In this document: one piece after another, positions 16,580-25,960 of the stretch
Layout of the letters: the number at the start of each line of letters is the position of its first letter
How positions within the stretch are numbered: the stretch's first letter is position 1
NCBI RefSeq assembly: GCF_008932245.1
Contig: NZ_CP034910.1
Coordinates: 1,612,001 to 1,676,000 of the forward strand
DNA: 64,000 nucleotides
DNA from: Sinorhizobium alkalisoli
Lineage (GTDB): Bacteria > Pseudomonadota > Alphaproteobacteria > Rhizobiales > Rhizobiaceae
Direction: 5' to 3'
The notes under the pieces: model-generated
The model's database searches: none
Told to the model about the DNA's origin: nothing
Seen by the model: only the letters and a program-made list of their open reading frames with translations
Translations under genes and position numbers: made by a program

Positions 16580-16963
16580 ATGATGAGAAAGCACTCCCGC
16601 AAGATGCCGCCTGAAGTCCGCGCGGCGATCAGCGCGTTTCTGAGCGCGTGTCAGAAAGAAGCCCGGCCGCTTGCGACCTCTGAAGCCCTTGGCGCAGTGC
16701 GGCGCGCTTTCCCTGATCTGGATATTTCAGATCCCGACCTGATGGATGCCATCATCAGCGAAGCATCCATGGCGGGTTTCGACGTAGACACCCCGGATCC
16801 TGCTTCCGCGGCGCGGATGAGGGATTCGCTTGAAGAATGGGATAATGAAGGCGGCGCAGTCGGCAAACCGCCGCGCAGCGAAACTCGCGGCGGCAGTGGC
16901 AATGACACGGATGGCACACGGCGACGGGCGAAAGCGACCAAGGACCGAAATGAGCTGCTCTAG
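16580..16963 (+). CDS. hypothetical protein (127 aa), likely general-stress gene
   Basis: A 127-residue soluble protein. Residues 5-80 look helical (RKMPPEVRAAISAFLSACQKEARPLATSEALGAVRRAFPDLDIS). A middle motif, DSLEEWDNEGGAVG, recalls the 'W..EGG' of the family A proteins nearby. The C-terminal 30 residues are basic and low complexity. GGGAGG (16572-16577) precedes two consecutive ATGs (16580, 16583). An RpoE2-type promoter lies just upstream. The last 96 bases of the gene are duplicated in inverted orientation at 20601-20707. Function unknown. Confidence 0.72.
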   Translation: MMRKHSRKMPPEVRAAISAFLSACQKEARPLATSEALGAVRRAFPDLDISDPDLMDAIISEASMAGFDVDTPDPASAARMRDSLEEWDNEGGAVGKPPRSETRGGSGNDTDGTRRRAKATKDRNELL

Positions 16964-16974
16964 CACGGCTCTAG
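16868..16974 (+). repeat. 107-bp inverted duplication, left copy
   Basis: These 107 bases, the 3' end of the gene at 16580-16963 plus 11 bases beyond its stop, recur as the reverse complement at 20601-20707 with three mismatches. Similarity stops within a few bases on both sides. Confidence 0.9.
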
Positions 16975-17137
16975 TTTAGCAGTTTGACCATTGGACCTTT
17001 CGCGAAACTTCAACGCCAGCTGGGCGCGCAGTCCCGGTGATGCCTGCGCAAGAGCAGGACCCAATCGTTCCATTCCGTTTTCAAGTACCGGCGGGGGCGT
17101 CGGCCGAAACAAATACGGGCGATAGCCTCAGAACAGA

Positions 17138-17165
17138 AAAAGGCCAGACATCCGCCTGGCCTTTT
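17138..17165. terminator. Rho-independent terminator
   Basis: A perfect 10-base stem, AAAAGGCCAG (17138-17147) and CTGGCCTTTT (17156-17165), with an 8-base loop. It ends in T-runs on both strands and lies 53 bases after the stop of the minus-strand cold-shock gene. It can act in both directions. Confidence 0.85.
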
Positions 17166-17218
17166 CGAACTTCTTGCCGCCATGCCAGTACATCCGTGGT
17201 CATCGACGGCGAAAAGCT

Positions 17219-17428
17219 TTAGGCAGCGCGGAGCTGGCCTGCGGACATCTTGCCCGACTTGTTGTCGCGCTCGAGCTCGAAGCCGAGTTTCTGACCTTCG
17301 ACGATCGAATTCAGGCCCGCGCGTTCAACAGCAGAGATGTGAACGAACACATCGGCGCTGCCGTCGTCAGGCTGGATGAAGCCGAAGCCTTTGGTGGAAT
17401 TGAACCATTTTACTGTGCCAGTGGTCAT
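17219..17428 (-). CDS. cold-shock domain protein (CspA family)
   Basis: A 69-residue single-domain nucleic-acid-binding protein. RNP1 is KGFGFI (residues 13-18) and RNP2 is VFVHIS (about 28-33), with the usual TGTVKWFN opening. It melts RNA secondary structure as an RNA chaperone. I place the start at 17428 because the family begins here and AAAGGG lies about 7 bases upstream; a 15-codon in-frame extension is rejected. A Rho-independent terminator follows at 17138-17165, so it is monocistronic. As for other csp genes, a long 5' untranslated leader is likely in the upstream 300 bases, but no specific cold box was identified. Confidence 0.95.
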   Translation of the reverse strand: MTTGTVKWFNSTKGFGFIQPDDGSADVFVHISAVERAGLNSIVEGQKLGFELERDNKSGKMSAGQLRAA

Positions 17429-17590
17429 AACGAACCCTTTCTTAGCAACATTGATCACCGCTGCGCGGCGCACAGCGGCATTTTTTCGACTTTTGAAAGG
17501 AGAAGTTCGTCACGAGGCGCGAGGCCAGCAAAAACAAATATCGGCAAACAAAGTATCGATGGTCTTCAGTACAGCTCTTTGATCGGTGCG

Positions 17591-17908
17591 TCAATTTCTT
17601 GTTTTGAGTTTCGCAGATTTACTACCGTGACTAGCAATCGGCAGGCAAGGTCGACCGCGCCTGCCGCCTTGGCCATCACACGCAAGGGGGACGCCGGGAC
17701 CGCGTGAAGGTCGCGACATCACATGCCCCGCCGCGGTAAAGGGGATGCATAAGTTTCTTAAAGCCTCCGCATCTGTTGACCCTTCGTAGCGGCTTTCCTC
17801 GACCTCCAGAACGGAGCCGCGAAGCATCCAGACCAGCATATCCTCGGGCGAGTGCCGCCGATTGGGCGACTTTGCCGCTTCTTCATTCAGTGCATGCAGA
17901 GGGAGCAT
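17591..17908 (-). CDS. doubtful small open frame
   Basis: A 105-codon frame upstream of the cold-shock gene. The first half reads like protein (SPEDMLVWMLRGSVLEVEES), while the second half is low complexity and overlaps the expected leader of the csp transcript. The ribosome site is weak (AGGCAC). No family is recognised. It could be the 5' part of a decayed gene. Confidence 0.22.
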   Translation of the reverse strand: MLPLHALNEEAAKSPNRRHSPEDMLVWMLRGSVLEVEESRYEGSTDAEALRNLCIPFTAAGHVMSRPSRGPGVPLACDGQGGRRGRPCLPIASHGSKSAKLKTRN

Positions 17909-18115
17909 TGTGCCTGATTGAATGGTCTACGTCGGAACGGCTGGCAAGCACGATTACCATCGGGGGACGTGATCGGGAACAAAGGAGTTCTTCCGATGCT
18001 TCTATCGTTCAGGCGGGCGTCGAAACAGCCTCTCCTAGTGACCGAGACAGGAGATTTAGCCTTATCACGCATAATGCCGCGATGACGAATCTCAGCGCTA
18101 TATGAGGATCCGGGA

Positions 18116-18391
18116 ATGCCACATGGAGGACTGAAGGAATTTGCAGCGAGCTCGAATGGCGACAAGTGGCTTCTCGAGCATGATCGAATTACCGGCGAGC
18201 ATATTGTCATCCATCGCGCTAACACCGCCTCTGGTGGTGCCGAGACGAGATGGTCGGTACGCAGCTTTTTGGAGGTCGCCGGCGATCATCCTCAAGGCCA
18301 GGCTCTCCGCGAAGCTCTGCTCGACATTCGTCTCGAAGGAGAATCAACCAGCGACGAGAATCCCAAAGCTGATTTTCCCGAAAAGGAGTGA
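18116..18391 (+). CDS. small hypothetical protein (91 aa)
   Basis: A 91-residue soluble acidic protein: KEFAASSNGDKWLLEHDRIT, then the conserved-looking ETRWSVRSFLEVAGDHPQGQALREALL. GAGGA lies 7 bases before the ATG. The 'FL...G.HPQ..AL..ALL' helix is a pattern seen in many small uncharacterised rhizobial proteins. A GGAAC-N19-TT motif starts at 17976, but 115 bases from the start, so regulation is uncertain. No known function. Confidence 0.65.
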   Translation: MPHGGLKEFAASSNGDKWLLEHDRITGEHIVIHRANTASGGAETRWSVRSFLEVAGDHPQGQALREALLDIRLEGESTSDENPKADFPEKE

Positions 18392-18722
18392 CCGAAGCCG
18401 AGCTGGTCTCCTGCGGGCCGACTGATAAAATGCAGGCGATTGCGTTCCGGCTTTGCGTACCGACTACCGCCAGTCGTACAGCGTACGCGCCGAGCAGATT
18501 CGACAAGCCTCTGACCGCAAGTGCCGCCGCGATACTTTCGGCCCATGTGGCGTCGAGCGGCAGTAGCCTCAATGACTCCTCACCCGCCGAGACTGCACGC
18601 CATTTCTATGCCCAGGGGGCCGGATACGGATTCTCTGTTATCGAGAAGTCGACATGTGGGTTTTGCATCGTGCGGTGCCGTTTGATCAATGCGCAATTAC
18701 ATCGCCAGCAAAAGCATCGCCC

Positions 18723-18767
18723 TTGCAATGGATCAACACTCCATCCATATACCATCCATGTGGATGG
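18723..18767 (+). promoter_or_regulatory. sigma70-like promoter with palindromic operator for RHH regulator
   Basis: TTGCAA (18723-18728) and CATATA (18746-18751) are spaced by 17 bases. CCATCCA occurs at 18741-18747 and 18752-18758, and its complement TGGATGG at 18761-18767, giving a palindrome CCATCCA-TG-TGGATGG plus one extra half-site over the -10 and the expected start of transcription. This is a good candidate for self-repression by the ribbon-helix-helix protein encoded just downstream. Confidence 0.5.
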
Positions 18768-18781
18768 AACTCGACGGGCAC

Positions 18782-19201
18782 ATGAAAGACAATGTACATA
18801 AGTTACGCGACAAGGGCGGTGAATCGGAGAAGATCACCATCAATCTCGGTTATGTCGATCTTGGTCGCATAGACCTTCTCGTGCAGGAAGGCTTCTATTC
18901 CAATCGCGCCGACTTCATCCGCACAGCGATCCGCAACCAGCTTGCGGCCGAGGCCGAGGCCGTGAGGCAGTCGGTCGTTCGGCACACGCTTGAGTTGGGA
19001 TTGCGTGACTATAGCAGAGCCGATCTGGAATCGTTGAAGGCGGCCGGCGAAAGACTTCACATCAAAGTGGTCGGACTTGCCCGCATCGCGCCAGACGTCA
19101 CACCGGAACTTGCTCTGGCAACAATTGAATCGATCACCGTGCTCGGCGCCCTCCAAGCCAGCACCGAGCTGAAAGCAGCGCTGGCCGAACGCATCCGATA
19201 G
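18782..19201 (+). CDS. CopG/RHH-type transcriptional regulator
   Basis: A 139-residue protein with an N-terminal ribbon-helix-helix: the DNA-contacting strand KITINLGYVDLG (about residues 13-24) and the helices DLLVQEGFYSNRADFIRTAIRNQL. The C-terminal 80 residues (GLRDYSRADLESLKAAGERLHIKVVGLARIAPDVTPELA) form an effector or dimer domain. Upstream ATGs at 18689 and 18728 exist, but the promoter and palindromic operator cover that segment, so 18782 is preferred. It sits 30 bases before a PHB-depolymerase-like gene and probably controls that gene and itself; I recall this pairing from other rhizobia. Confidence 0.82.
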   Translation: MKDNVHKLRDKGGESEKITINLGYVDLGRIDLLVQEGFYSNRADFIRTAIRNQLAAEAEAVRQSVVRHTLELGLRDYSRADLESLKAAGERLHIKVVGLARIAPDVTPELALATIESITVLGALQASTELKAALAERIR

Positions 19202-19231
19202 AACTGCGGCCCGACCAACAAGGACAACTCC

Positions 19232-20491
19232 ATGAACAACGATTTTGCGACGGCCATGCGGCGCGCGCTACGGTCCACGCGCGCCTTGAACATCGCCGAG
19301 GCGACGCGCGTGATCCAGGATGCGCTGGCCGGTCGATCGGGCTCCGCTATTCGCACCCCGACACTAGACATCACACCACCGCCGCCAATCCAGCGTTCCA
19401 CCCCCTTTCCGGTCGATCCGGATGCGGAAATCATCGAGCCATCGGCAAAGCCTGAGGCCGAAGAACCGGCCGAAAAGGTCGGCGACGGCACTGCGTCGCG
19501 AAGGTTCCGGAAATCCTTGGCAGAAACGATACGGATCTTGCGCGAGGGCCGGTTGGCATCCGGTCTTTTCGGATCGCTACACGGCGCCGGCCTGCCGGGA
19601 ACCGCCAAACAGGTTCCCCAGCCCATCATGCCGGATGGGGCACAGTTCCTGGCGCGATCCTTCACCTGCCCCGCCGGTGCGCGAAGCTACAGGCTCTACA
19701 TTCCCGCGTCCGCACCCGATCGGCCGCGCGGCCTTGTCATCATGCTTCATGGCTGCAACCAGGATCCCGAAGACTTTGCTGCAGGAACCGGCATGAACGC
19801 GGTCGCCGAGACGCACGGCCTGGTGGTTGCCTATCCGCGTCAAAGCGGGGCTAACAATGCGTCGTCCTGCTGGAACTGGTTCAAACCCGCCGACCAGATG
19901 CGCGAAGTGGGGGAACCTTCGATCATTGCGGGAATCACGATGGAGGTCATGTCGGAATTCGGCCTCGATCGCAGCCGCGTCTTCGTGGCAGGCCTATCAG
20001 CAGGGGGCGCAATGGCGGCGGTCATGGGCGAGACCTATCCCGATCTCTATTCAGCCGCGGGGATTCATTCCGGCCTGGCCTACGGGTCGGCCAACGACGT
20101 CCTGTCAGCTTTCTCCGCGATGCGCGGCGAAGCCGGTGTTGCATCCAGTCCGAAGCGGCACGCCGATGGGCACCGGCTCCGGACGATAGTCTTCCAAGGA
20201 AATGCGGATCGGACGGTACATCCCTCCAACGCCGATCGGATCGTCGCTGCGGCAACGCCAACTGGCGCGGGATGGCCCGTCCGGAAGGAAACCGGCCGGT
20301 CCGCCAGCGGCCGGACCTATGCAAGAACCATTGTCGCGGACCCCGCGGGAAGGCCGGCGGTTGAATATTGGCTGGTGGACGGTGCCGGCCATGCCTGGTC
20401 CGGCGGCAAGTCCGCTGGATCGTATACAGACCCGTATGGTCCGGACGCCTCTTCCCAAATGGTGCGGTTCTTCCTCGATGGGCTGGAGTGA
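19232..20491 (+). CDS. PHB-depolymerase-family esterase
   Basis: A 419-residue alpha/beta hydrolase of the extracellular-type catalytic domain 1 depolymerase family (LpqC/feruloyl-esterase-like). The catalytic triad is visible: Ser256 in GLSAGG, Asp326 in GNADRTV and His387 in GAGHAW; the oxyanion motif is HGCNQDPEDFA (residues 173-183). The first 130 residues are a poorly conserved, proline-rich, predicted disordered arm without a signal peptide, so the protein is probably intracellular and may bind granules. The substrate is likely short-chain polyhydroxyalkanoate or another ester. It is co-transcribed with the RHH regulator 30 bases upstream. Confidence 0.9.
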   Translation: MNNDFATAMRRALRSTRALNIAEATRVIQDALAGRSGSAIRTPTLDITPPPPIQRSTPFPVDPDAEIIEPSAKPEAEEPAEKVGDGTASRRFRKSLAETIRILREGRLASGLFGSLHGAGLPGTAKQVPQPIMPDGAQFLARSFTCPAGARSYRLYIPASAPDRPRGLVIMLHGCNQDPEDFAAGTGMNAVAETHGLVVAYPRQSGANNASSCWNWFKPADQMREVGEPSIIAGITMEVMSEFGLDRSRVFVAGLSAGGAMAAVMGETYPDLYSAAGIHSGLAYGSANDVLSAFSAMRGEAGVASSPKRHADGHRLRTIVFQGNADRTVHPSNADRIVAAATPTGAGWPVRKETGRSASGRTYARTIVADPAGRPAVEYWLVDGAGHAWSGGKSAGSYTDPYGPDASSQMVRFFLDGLE

Positions 20492-20600
20492 AGCCGATGG
20501 GCGGCCTGACGAATACACCTATGTTGCGCTGTCCGCACGGCGCGAGATATTGCCGCGGTCAACACGCCTTGTGAAACGTTCAACTCTAGATGGGCACTTG

Positions 20601-20707
20601 CTAGAGCCGTGCTAGAGCAGCTCATTTCGGTCGTTGGTCGCTTTCGCCCGTCGCCGTGTGCGATCCGTGTCATTGCCACTCCCGCCGCGAGTTTCGCTGC
20701 GCGGCGG
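20601..20707 (-). repeat. 107-bp inverted duplication, right copy
   Basis: The reverse complement of 16868-16974 with three mismatches. It carries the antisense of the last 32 codons of the gene at 16580 but no start, so it is a fragment. Its right edge is 27 bases from the left subterminal repeat of the IS element. Confidence 0.9.
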
Positions 20708-20808
20708 TGGGGCCGTCGCTCGGTATGATGGGGTGGACACCCCCCTCGACGGCATCGATGTGCCAGAATGGTGGTTGTTGCAGCCACCGGAGAGAAGGAG
20801 TGTCCACG

Positions 20809-21831
20809 ATGGAAGTTAGCACGATCGGCCTGGATTTGGCGAAGAATGTGTTTCAGGCCCATGGGGCGGACGCGTCTGGTTGCGTCGTTTTCCGCAAGCA
20901 ATTGCGCCGGAAGAACGTGCTCGAATTCTTCGCCAAGCAGCCCGTGTGCATGGTTGCCATGGAGGCATGTGCCGGTGCGCATTATTGGGCGAGGGAGATT
21001 GGTAGATTTGGTCACACTGTTAGATTGATCCCGCCGGCCTACGTCAAGCCGTTCGTGAAGCGACAGAAGAACGACGCGGCCGACGCCGAGGCAATTTGCG
21101 AGGCTGCCCAGCGTCCGACGATGCGTTTCGTCGCTGTAAAGAGTGAGGATGCTCAGGCAAGCGCCGTTGTGTTTCGGGCTCGGGACTTGCTGGTGCGACA
21201 GCGAACGCAAGTTATCAACTCGCTCCGCGGTCACCTCGCCGAATACGGCTTCGTCACCGCTCAGGGTCCATCGCATGTCGCCGGGCTCATAGAATACGTG
21301 ACGGATGATAAGAACACTCTGCCGGACGCAGCTCGTCTGGCGCTCGCCATGTTGGTCGATACTCTGCGATCGCTGGAGGACCGGATCAGGCAGCTCGACC
21401 ACGAGATCGCACGTCGCGCCCGAGAAGACGCGGACGCTCGGCGGCTTGCGACGATCCCAGGTGTAGGACCGATAACAGCGACGGCATTGACAGCATTGGC
21501 TCCAGCGGCATCGACCTTCAAAAGAGGACGTGATTTTGCCGCCTGGCTCGGCCTGACGCCACTTCAGCGATCTACTGGCGGAAAACAGAAACTTGGCGCG
21601 ACATCGAAAATGGGCGAGCGAACATTGCGGCGCCTCCTTATTCTTGGAGCCAGCTCCGTGGTCCGGCAAGCCGCTCATCGTGGTCTGCCAGAGGGATCGT
21701 GGCTCGGGCGCATGCTCGTCCGTAAGCCACGTATGCTTGTGATCGTCGCCCTCGCCAACAAGCTGGCGCGCATCGTTTGGGCGCTGCTAGCGAAAGGCGG
21801 GGTCTATGGAGCTCCAGTAGCGGCCGGATAA
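20809..21831 (+). CDS. IS110/IS1111-family DEDD transposase
   Basis: A 340-residue recombinase with an N-terminal RuvC-like DEDD domain and a C-terminal Tnp2 (Transposase_20) domain. Acidic residues are in IGLDLAKNVFQ (first Asp near residue 8), in the MEACAGAHYWARE strand (Glu near residue 48) and in KNDAADAEAI (two Asp near residues 89-93). The Tnp2 domain is marked by LATIPGVGPITATAL and the serine-containing stretch LTPLQRSTGGKQKLG. The start follows AGAAGGAG (20793-20800). The frame is intact, so the element may be active. IS110-family enzymes act with an element-encoded bridge RNA that pairs with target and donor DNA. Confidence 0.95.
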   Translation: MEVSTIGLDLAKNVFQAHGADASGCVVFRKQLRRKNVLEFFAKQPVCMVAMEACAGAHYWAREIGRFGHTVRLIPPAYVKPFVKRQKNDAADAEAICEAAQRPTMRFVAVKSEDAQASAVVFRARDLLVRQRTQVINSLRGHLAEYGFVTAQGPSHVAGLIEYVTDDKNTLPDAARLALAMLVDTLRSLEDRIRQLDHEIARRAREDADARRLATIPGVGPITATALTALAPAASTFKRGRDFAAWLGLTPLQRSTGGKQKLGATSKMGERTLRRLLILGASSVVRQAAHRGLPEGSWLGRMLVRKPRMLVIVALANKLARIVWALLAKGGVYGAPVAAG

Positions 21832-22080
21832 ACCGGCCGCAAACAGGAGGCGTCGAAGGTGTAGGAGGGTCGAAAGGAAGGTATGGCGCACAGTCGATAA
21901 GAGACGGGATCGGAAAACCAGGCCTGAACGGAGTGCCCAGAGCACGCTTTTATGATTTGGACCCGATCCGCGAACTCCCATACGGGCCCGCGGCATCCAG
22001 ATGGTCGCAACAGAGGCCGGACAGATGTCAGCACCCGACTACGCGCAAGTACCGTGCCTGGAAAATCCTCTTGCACTTAC
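21832..22080 (+). ncRNA. candidate bridge RNA region in IS right end
   Basis: 249 non-coding bases lie between the transposase stop and the right subterminal repeat. In IS1111-type elements the bridge RNA is encoded in this right end. Several potential stems are visible, for example GCGGCCGG/CCGGCCGC around 21820-21841. The exact RNA ends and the guide loops cannot be set by eye. Confidence 0.4.
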
Positions 22081-22091
22081 GGGGGTGTCCA

Positions 22092-22942
22092 CAGATGTTC
22101 ACAGCATCCCGGACGGATGCCGAAACAGCCGTGCTCGAAGTGGCGGAGGCGAAAGCCGATATCGACCCGAATACGGCGCCGCCCGAGTTCCGCGTCGCGC
22201 TGGCCCTTGCTATAAGCGAGTATGGCGAAGGCAGCGATTTGGCCAGATGCCTATCCAAAGGCGTGGCATTCCATCACTCAACTCTCAACAGCGAACTGCG
22301 CTACCTCGTCGAACGGCTCGCCAGCCTCGGTACGCTCGACTACATCGCGGCCACGACAACACTGGCTCAGGGCATGAACTTCCAGGTTTCGAGCGTTGTG
22401 ATCCACTCGGTGACTAAAGGTATGCCGGCCACGCCTCTGACGCCTGCGGAATTCTGGAACATCGCTGGGCGCGCAGGTCGCGTGCGTCTTTCCGAAAAAG
22501 AGGTCATCGTGTTCGCCAATCCCGGCCACCGGGCCCACTGGGAGCGGTACACGCAATATCTGTCCGAGCGGGTGGATTCCGCCCTGAAAGATGCGATCGG
22601 CAAGATCAACGAGACGGACTCCGTCAAGTGGACCTACAAAATCCACGAAGGCATTAGGCCGTTCATTCAATAACTCGGACATGCGGTAGCAAGTCTCGGA
22701 GTGCGACAGACCACTAGCGATCTCGATCGTCTCGTCACGGCCAGCTCGCCGGCAGGTTTCCTCAGACGCGCGCCGCCCTGACGAGGCTTGCTCGGAAGTA
22801 TCTTGCAGATGTGGCGAGCAAGGATCAGGGGTACATGAAGGTCGCCGACCAGACCGGTCTGGCTTCGTTCAGTTTCGACGAGCTGTATGCATCGATCGCA
22901 AGGGATCCGGTTCTGCGGAACGGCGATTACAGTACGGTGTGA
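22092..22942 (+). pseudogene. decayed SF2 (DEAD/DEAH-like) helicase, C-terminal part
   Basis: The frame right of the IS encodes the second RecA domain and C-terminal region of a superfamily 2 helicase: VAFHHSTLNSELRYLVERL (motif IV region), IAATTTLAQGMNFQVSSVV (motif V) and NIAGRAGR (motif VI). It stops at TAA (22671-22673), where an inserted glutamine codon reading (CAA to TAA) would continue the protein: sense continues as LGHAVASLGVRQ, shifts frame near 22765, and goes on as TRLARKYLADVASK to a stop at 22940-22942. The N-terminal ATPase domain is missing, replaced by the IS. Similar helicases occur in anti-phage systems, but the family was not determined. Confidence 0.75.
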
Positions 22943-23202
22943 ATTCTCCGGAAGCGGTGATGGCTTCGATAATGGGCGTTCCTCGCCACGCCGCGACCGG
23001 CATCTCCGAAGTGTATCGACGCAGAAACGGTAATCTTACCCCCGAAAAGGGACGCTCAGCAGCCAACGACGCCAAGATGACAGCTGGTACATAAAAATTC
23101 ATCGCCCGAAATCCCGACCGCGCTCTTTCCACAGGTGTAAATTTGCTGCGGGAGAATATTGTCCGCAGCTGCTGCGGCCAGGTGAGTGACAGTCGCAGGC
23201 GA
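22943..23202. other. intergenic region
   Basis: 260 bases between the helicase remnant and the opp operon. No gene or clear repeat is seen; it forms the right border of the accessory region. Confidence 0.4.
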
Positions 23203-23220
23203 AAACGGCAGGCGCCGTTT
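23203..23220 (-). terminator. terminator of opp operon
   Basis: A 7-base stem, AAACGGC and GCCGTTT, with a 4-base loop, 7 bases past the stop codon of the ATP-binding gene. In the minus-strand transcript it ends in UUUU, as in intrinsic terminators. Confidence 0.6.
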
Positions 23221-23226
23221 GCCGGC

Positions 23227-24828
<1,602 letters not shown>

Positions 24829-24829
24829 A

Positions 24830-25960
24830 TCAGCGGTCCTTCGGATCGAGCGCATCGCGCAGGCCATCGCCGACGAAATTCAGCGAGAACAGGGTGATGA
24901 CGAAGAATGTGGCCGGGAAGATCAGCAGCCAGGGCGCCGATTGGATGTTGTTCGCTCCTTCGGAGATCAGCGCGCCCCAACTCGTCAGCGGCGCCTGCAC
25001 CCCGAGGCCGAGGAAGGACAGGAAGCTTTCGAGCAGGATGACCTTCGGCACCACGACGGTGACGAAGACGATCACCGGCCCGATCGTGTTCGGGATGATG
25101 TGACGGCGGATGATCTGCCAATCACTGAGGCCGAGGGCCTGTGCGGCGCCGACGAATTCCCGGCGCTTCAAAGCCAGCGTCTGGCCACGCACGATACGGG
25201 CCATGTCCAGCCATTCGACCGCCCCGATCACCAGGAAGATCAGGATGAAGCTGCGGCCGAAGAAGACGACGAGCACGACGACGAGAAAGACGAAGGGTAG
25301 CGAGTAGAGGATCTCGACGAGACGCATCATCACATTATCGACGCGCCCGCCGATATAGCCGGACGTCGCTCCGTAGACGACGCCAATGCCGAGCGAGACG
25401 AGGCTGGCGAGCAGGCCGACGGCGATCGAGATCTGGCCGCCGAGCATGACACGCACGAGCAGGTCGCGGCCGTTGGAATCCGTGCCGAAGAGGAAATATT
25501 CACGGTCCACGCGACCTTCGACCTTCAGCGTGCGGCCGTCGTCCTCGGTCGCGACAACCTGTGTGCCCTCGAACTCGTTCGTCCGGTCGAAATAGCGCGT
25601 CGCGCGCGGATCGATCGGCTCGTCCGACGTGACCGTGGCCGAAAAGGTTCCCCCTTCCACCACGAATTCCTCGAGCGTGACGCGGGCACGGGTCGCGACA
25701 CCTTCCATCACTCCCTGAAGCGTCGAAACGTCCGGCCGCGGCTCAAGGCTAGGGCCGATCGACACATAGGACGGAAAGACCTGATCGTAGCTGTGCGGCG
25801 AGAACAGGGGGCCGACGAAGGAGAAGAGCGCAATCAGCACCAGCATGACTGAGCCGGCCATGGCGGCGCGGTTGCGGCGGAAGCGGATCGCCGCGAGCTG
25901 GAAGAGGCTGCGGCCCTTGGTCTCCGGCGAAGCAGCCGGGGTCTGGAGGATATCAGTCAT
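24830..25960 (-). CDS. oppC: oligopeptide ABC transporter permease (OppC type)
   Basis: A 376-residue inner-membrane permease. The N-terminal OppC_N segment (residues 20-50) carries the first helix. An unusually long periplasmic stretch of about 110 residues (about 55-165) ends at FGTDSNGRDLLVRV, the conserved OppC entry motif. Five further helices follow, with the ATPase-coupling EAA loop in the form GAAQALGLSDWQIIRRHIIPN. It pairs with OppB, whose gene it overlaps by 8 bases. The spacer part is longer than in E. coli OppC (about 302 residues in total). Confidence 0.94.
   Translation of the reverse strand: MTDILQTPAASPETKGRSLFQLAAIRFRRNRAAMAGSVMLVLIALFSFVGPLFSPHSYDQVFPSYVSIGPSLEPRPDVSTLQGVMEGVATRARVTLEEFVVEGGTFSATVTSDEPIDPRATRYFDRTNEFEGTQVVATEDDGRTLKVEGRVDREYFLFGTDSNGRDLLVRVMLGGQISIAVGLLASLVSLGIGVVYGATSGYIGGRVDNVMMRLVEILYSLPFVFLVVVLVVFFGRSFILIFLVIGAVEWLDMARIVRGQTLALKRREFVGAAQALGLSDWQIIRRHIIPNTIGPVIVFVTVVVPKVILLESFLSFLGLGVQAPLTSWGALISEGANNIQSAPWLLIFPATFFVITLFSLNFVGDGLRDALDPKDR

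Larger units (their letters stand above)
20734..22091 (+). mobile_element. IS110-family insertion sequence, IS1111 type
   Basis: About 1.36 kb bounded by an 11-base inverted repeat, TGGACACCCCC (20734-20744) and GGGGGTGTCCA (22081-22091). It contains one DEDD transposase gene. The left non-coding end is short (75 bases) and the right one long (249 bases), the arrangement of the IS1111 group, which also has subterminal inverted repeats; true ends may lie a few bases outside. No target duplication was seen, as expected for IS110. The right end cuts into a helicase pseudogene. Confidence 0.82.

Noticed and set aside
17976..18001. GGAAC-N19-TT motif as promoter of the gene at 18116
   Set aside because: It fits the consensus but lies 115 bases from the start; a leader of that size is possible but unsupported.
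18388..18801. Plus-strand frame of 137 codons after the gene at 18116
   Set aside because: GTG start inside the previous stop, but the sequence is low complexity and it runs through the RHH promoter and operator.
20634..20819. Short plus-strand frame left of the IS transposase
   Set aside because: It is the antisense reading of the 107-bp duplicated gene fragment, not a gene.
21777..22091. Helicase frame continuing leftward into the IS
   Set aside because: The frame is open there by chance; the sequence left of 22091 belongs to the IS right end and has no helicase motif.
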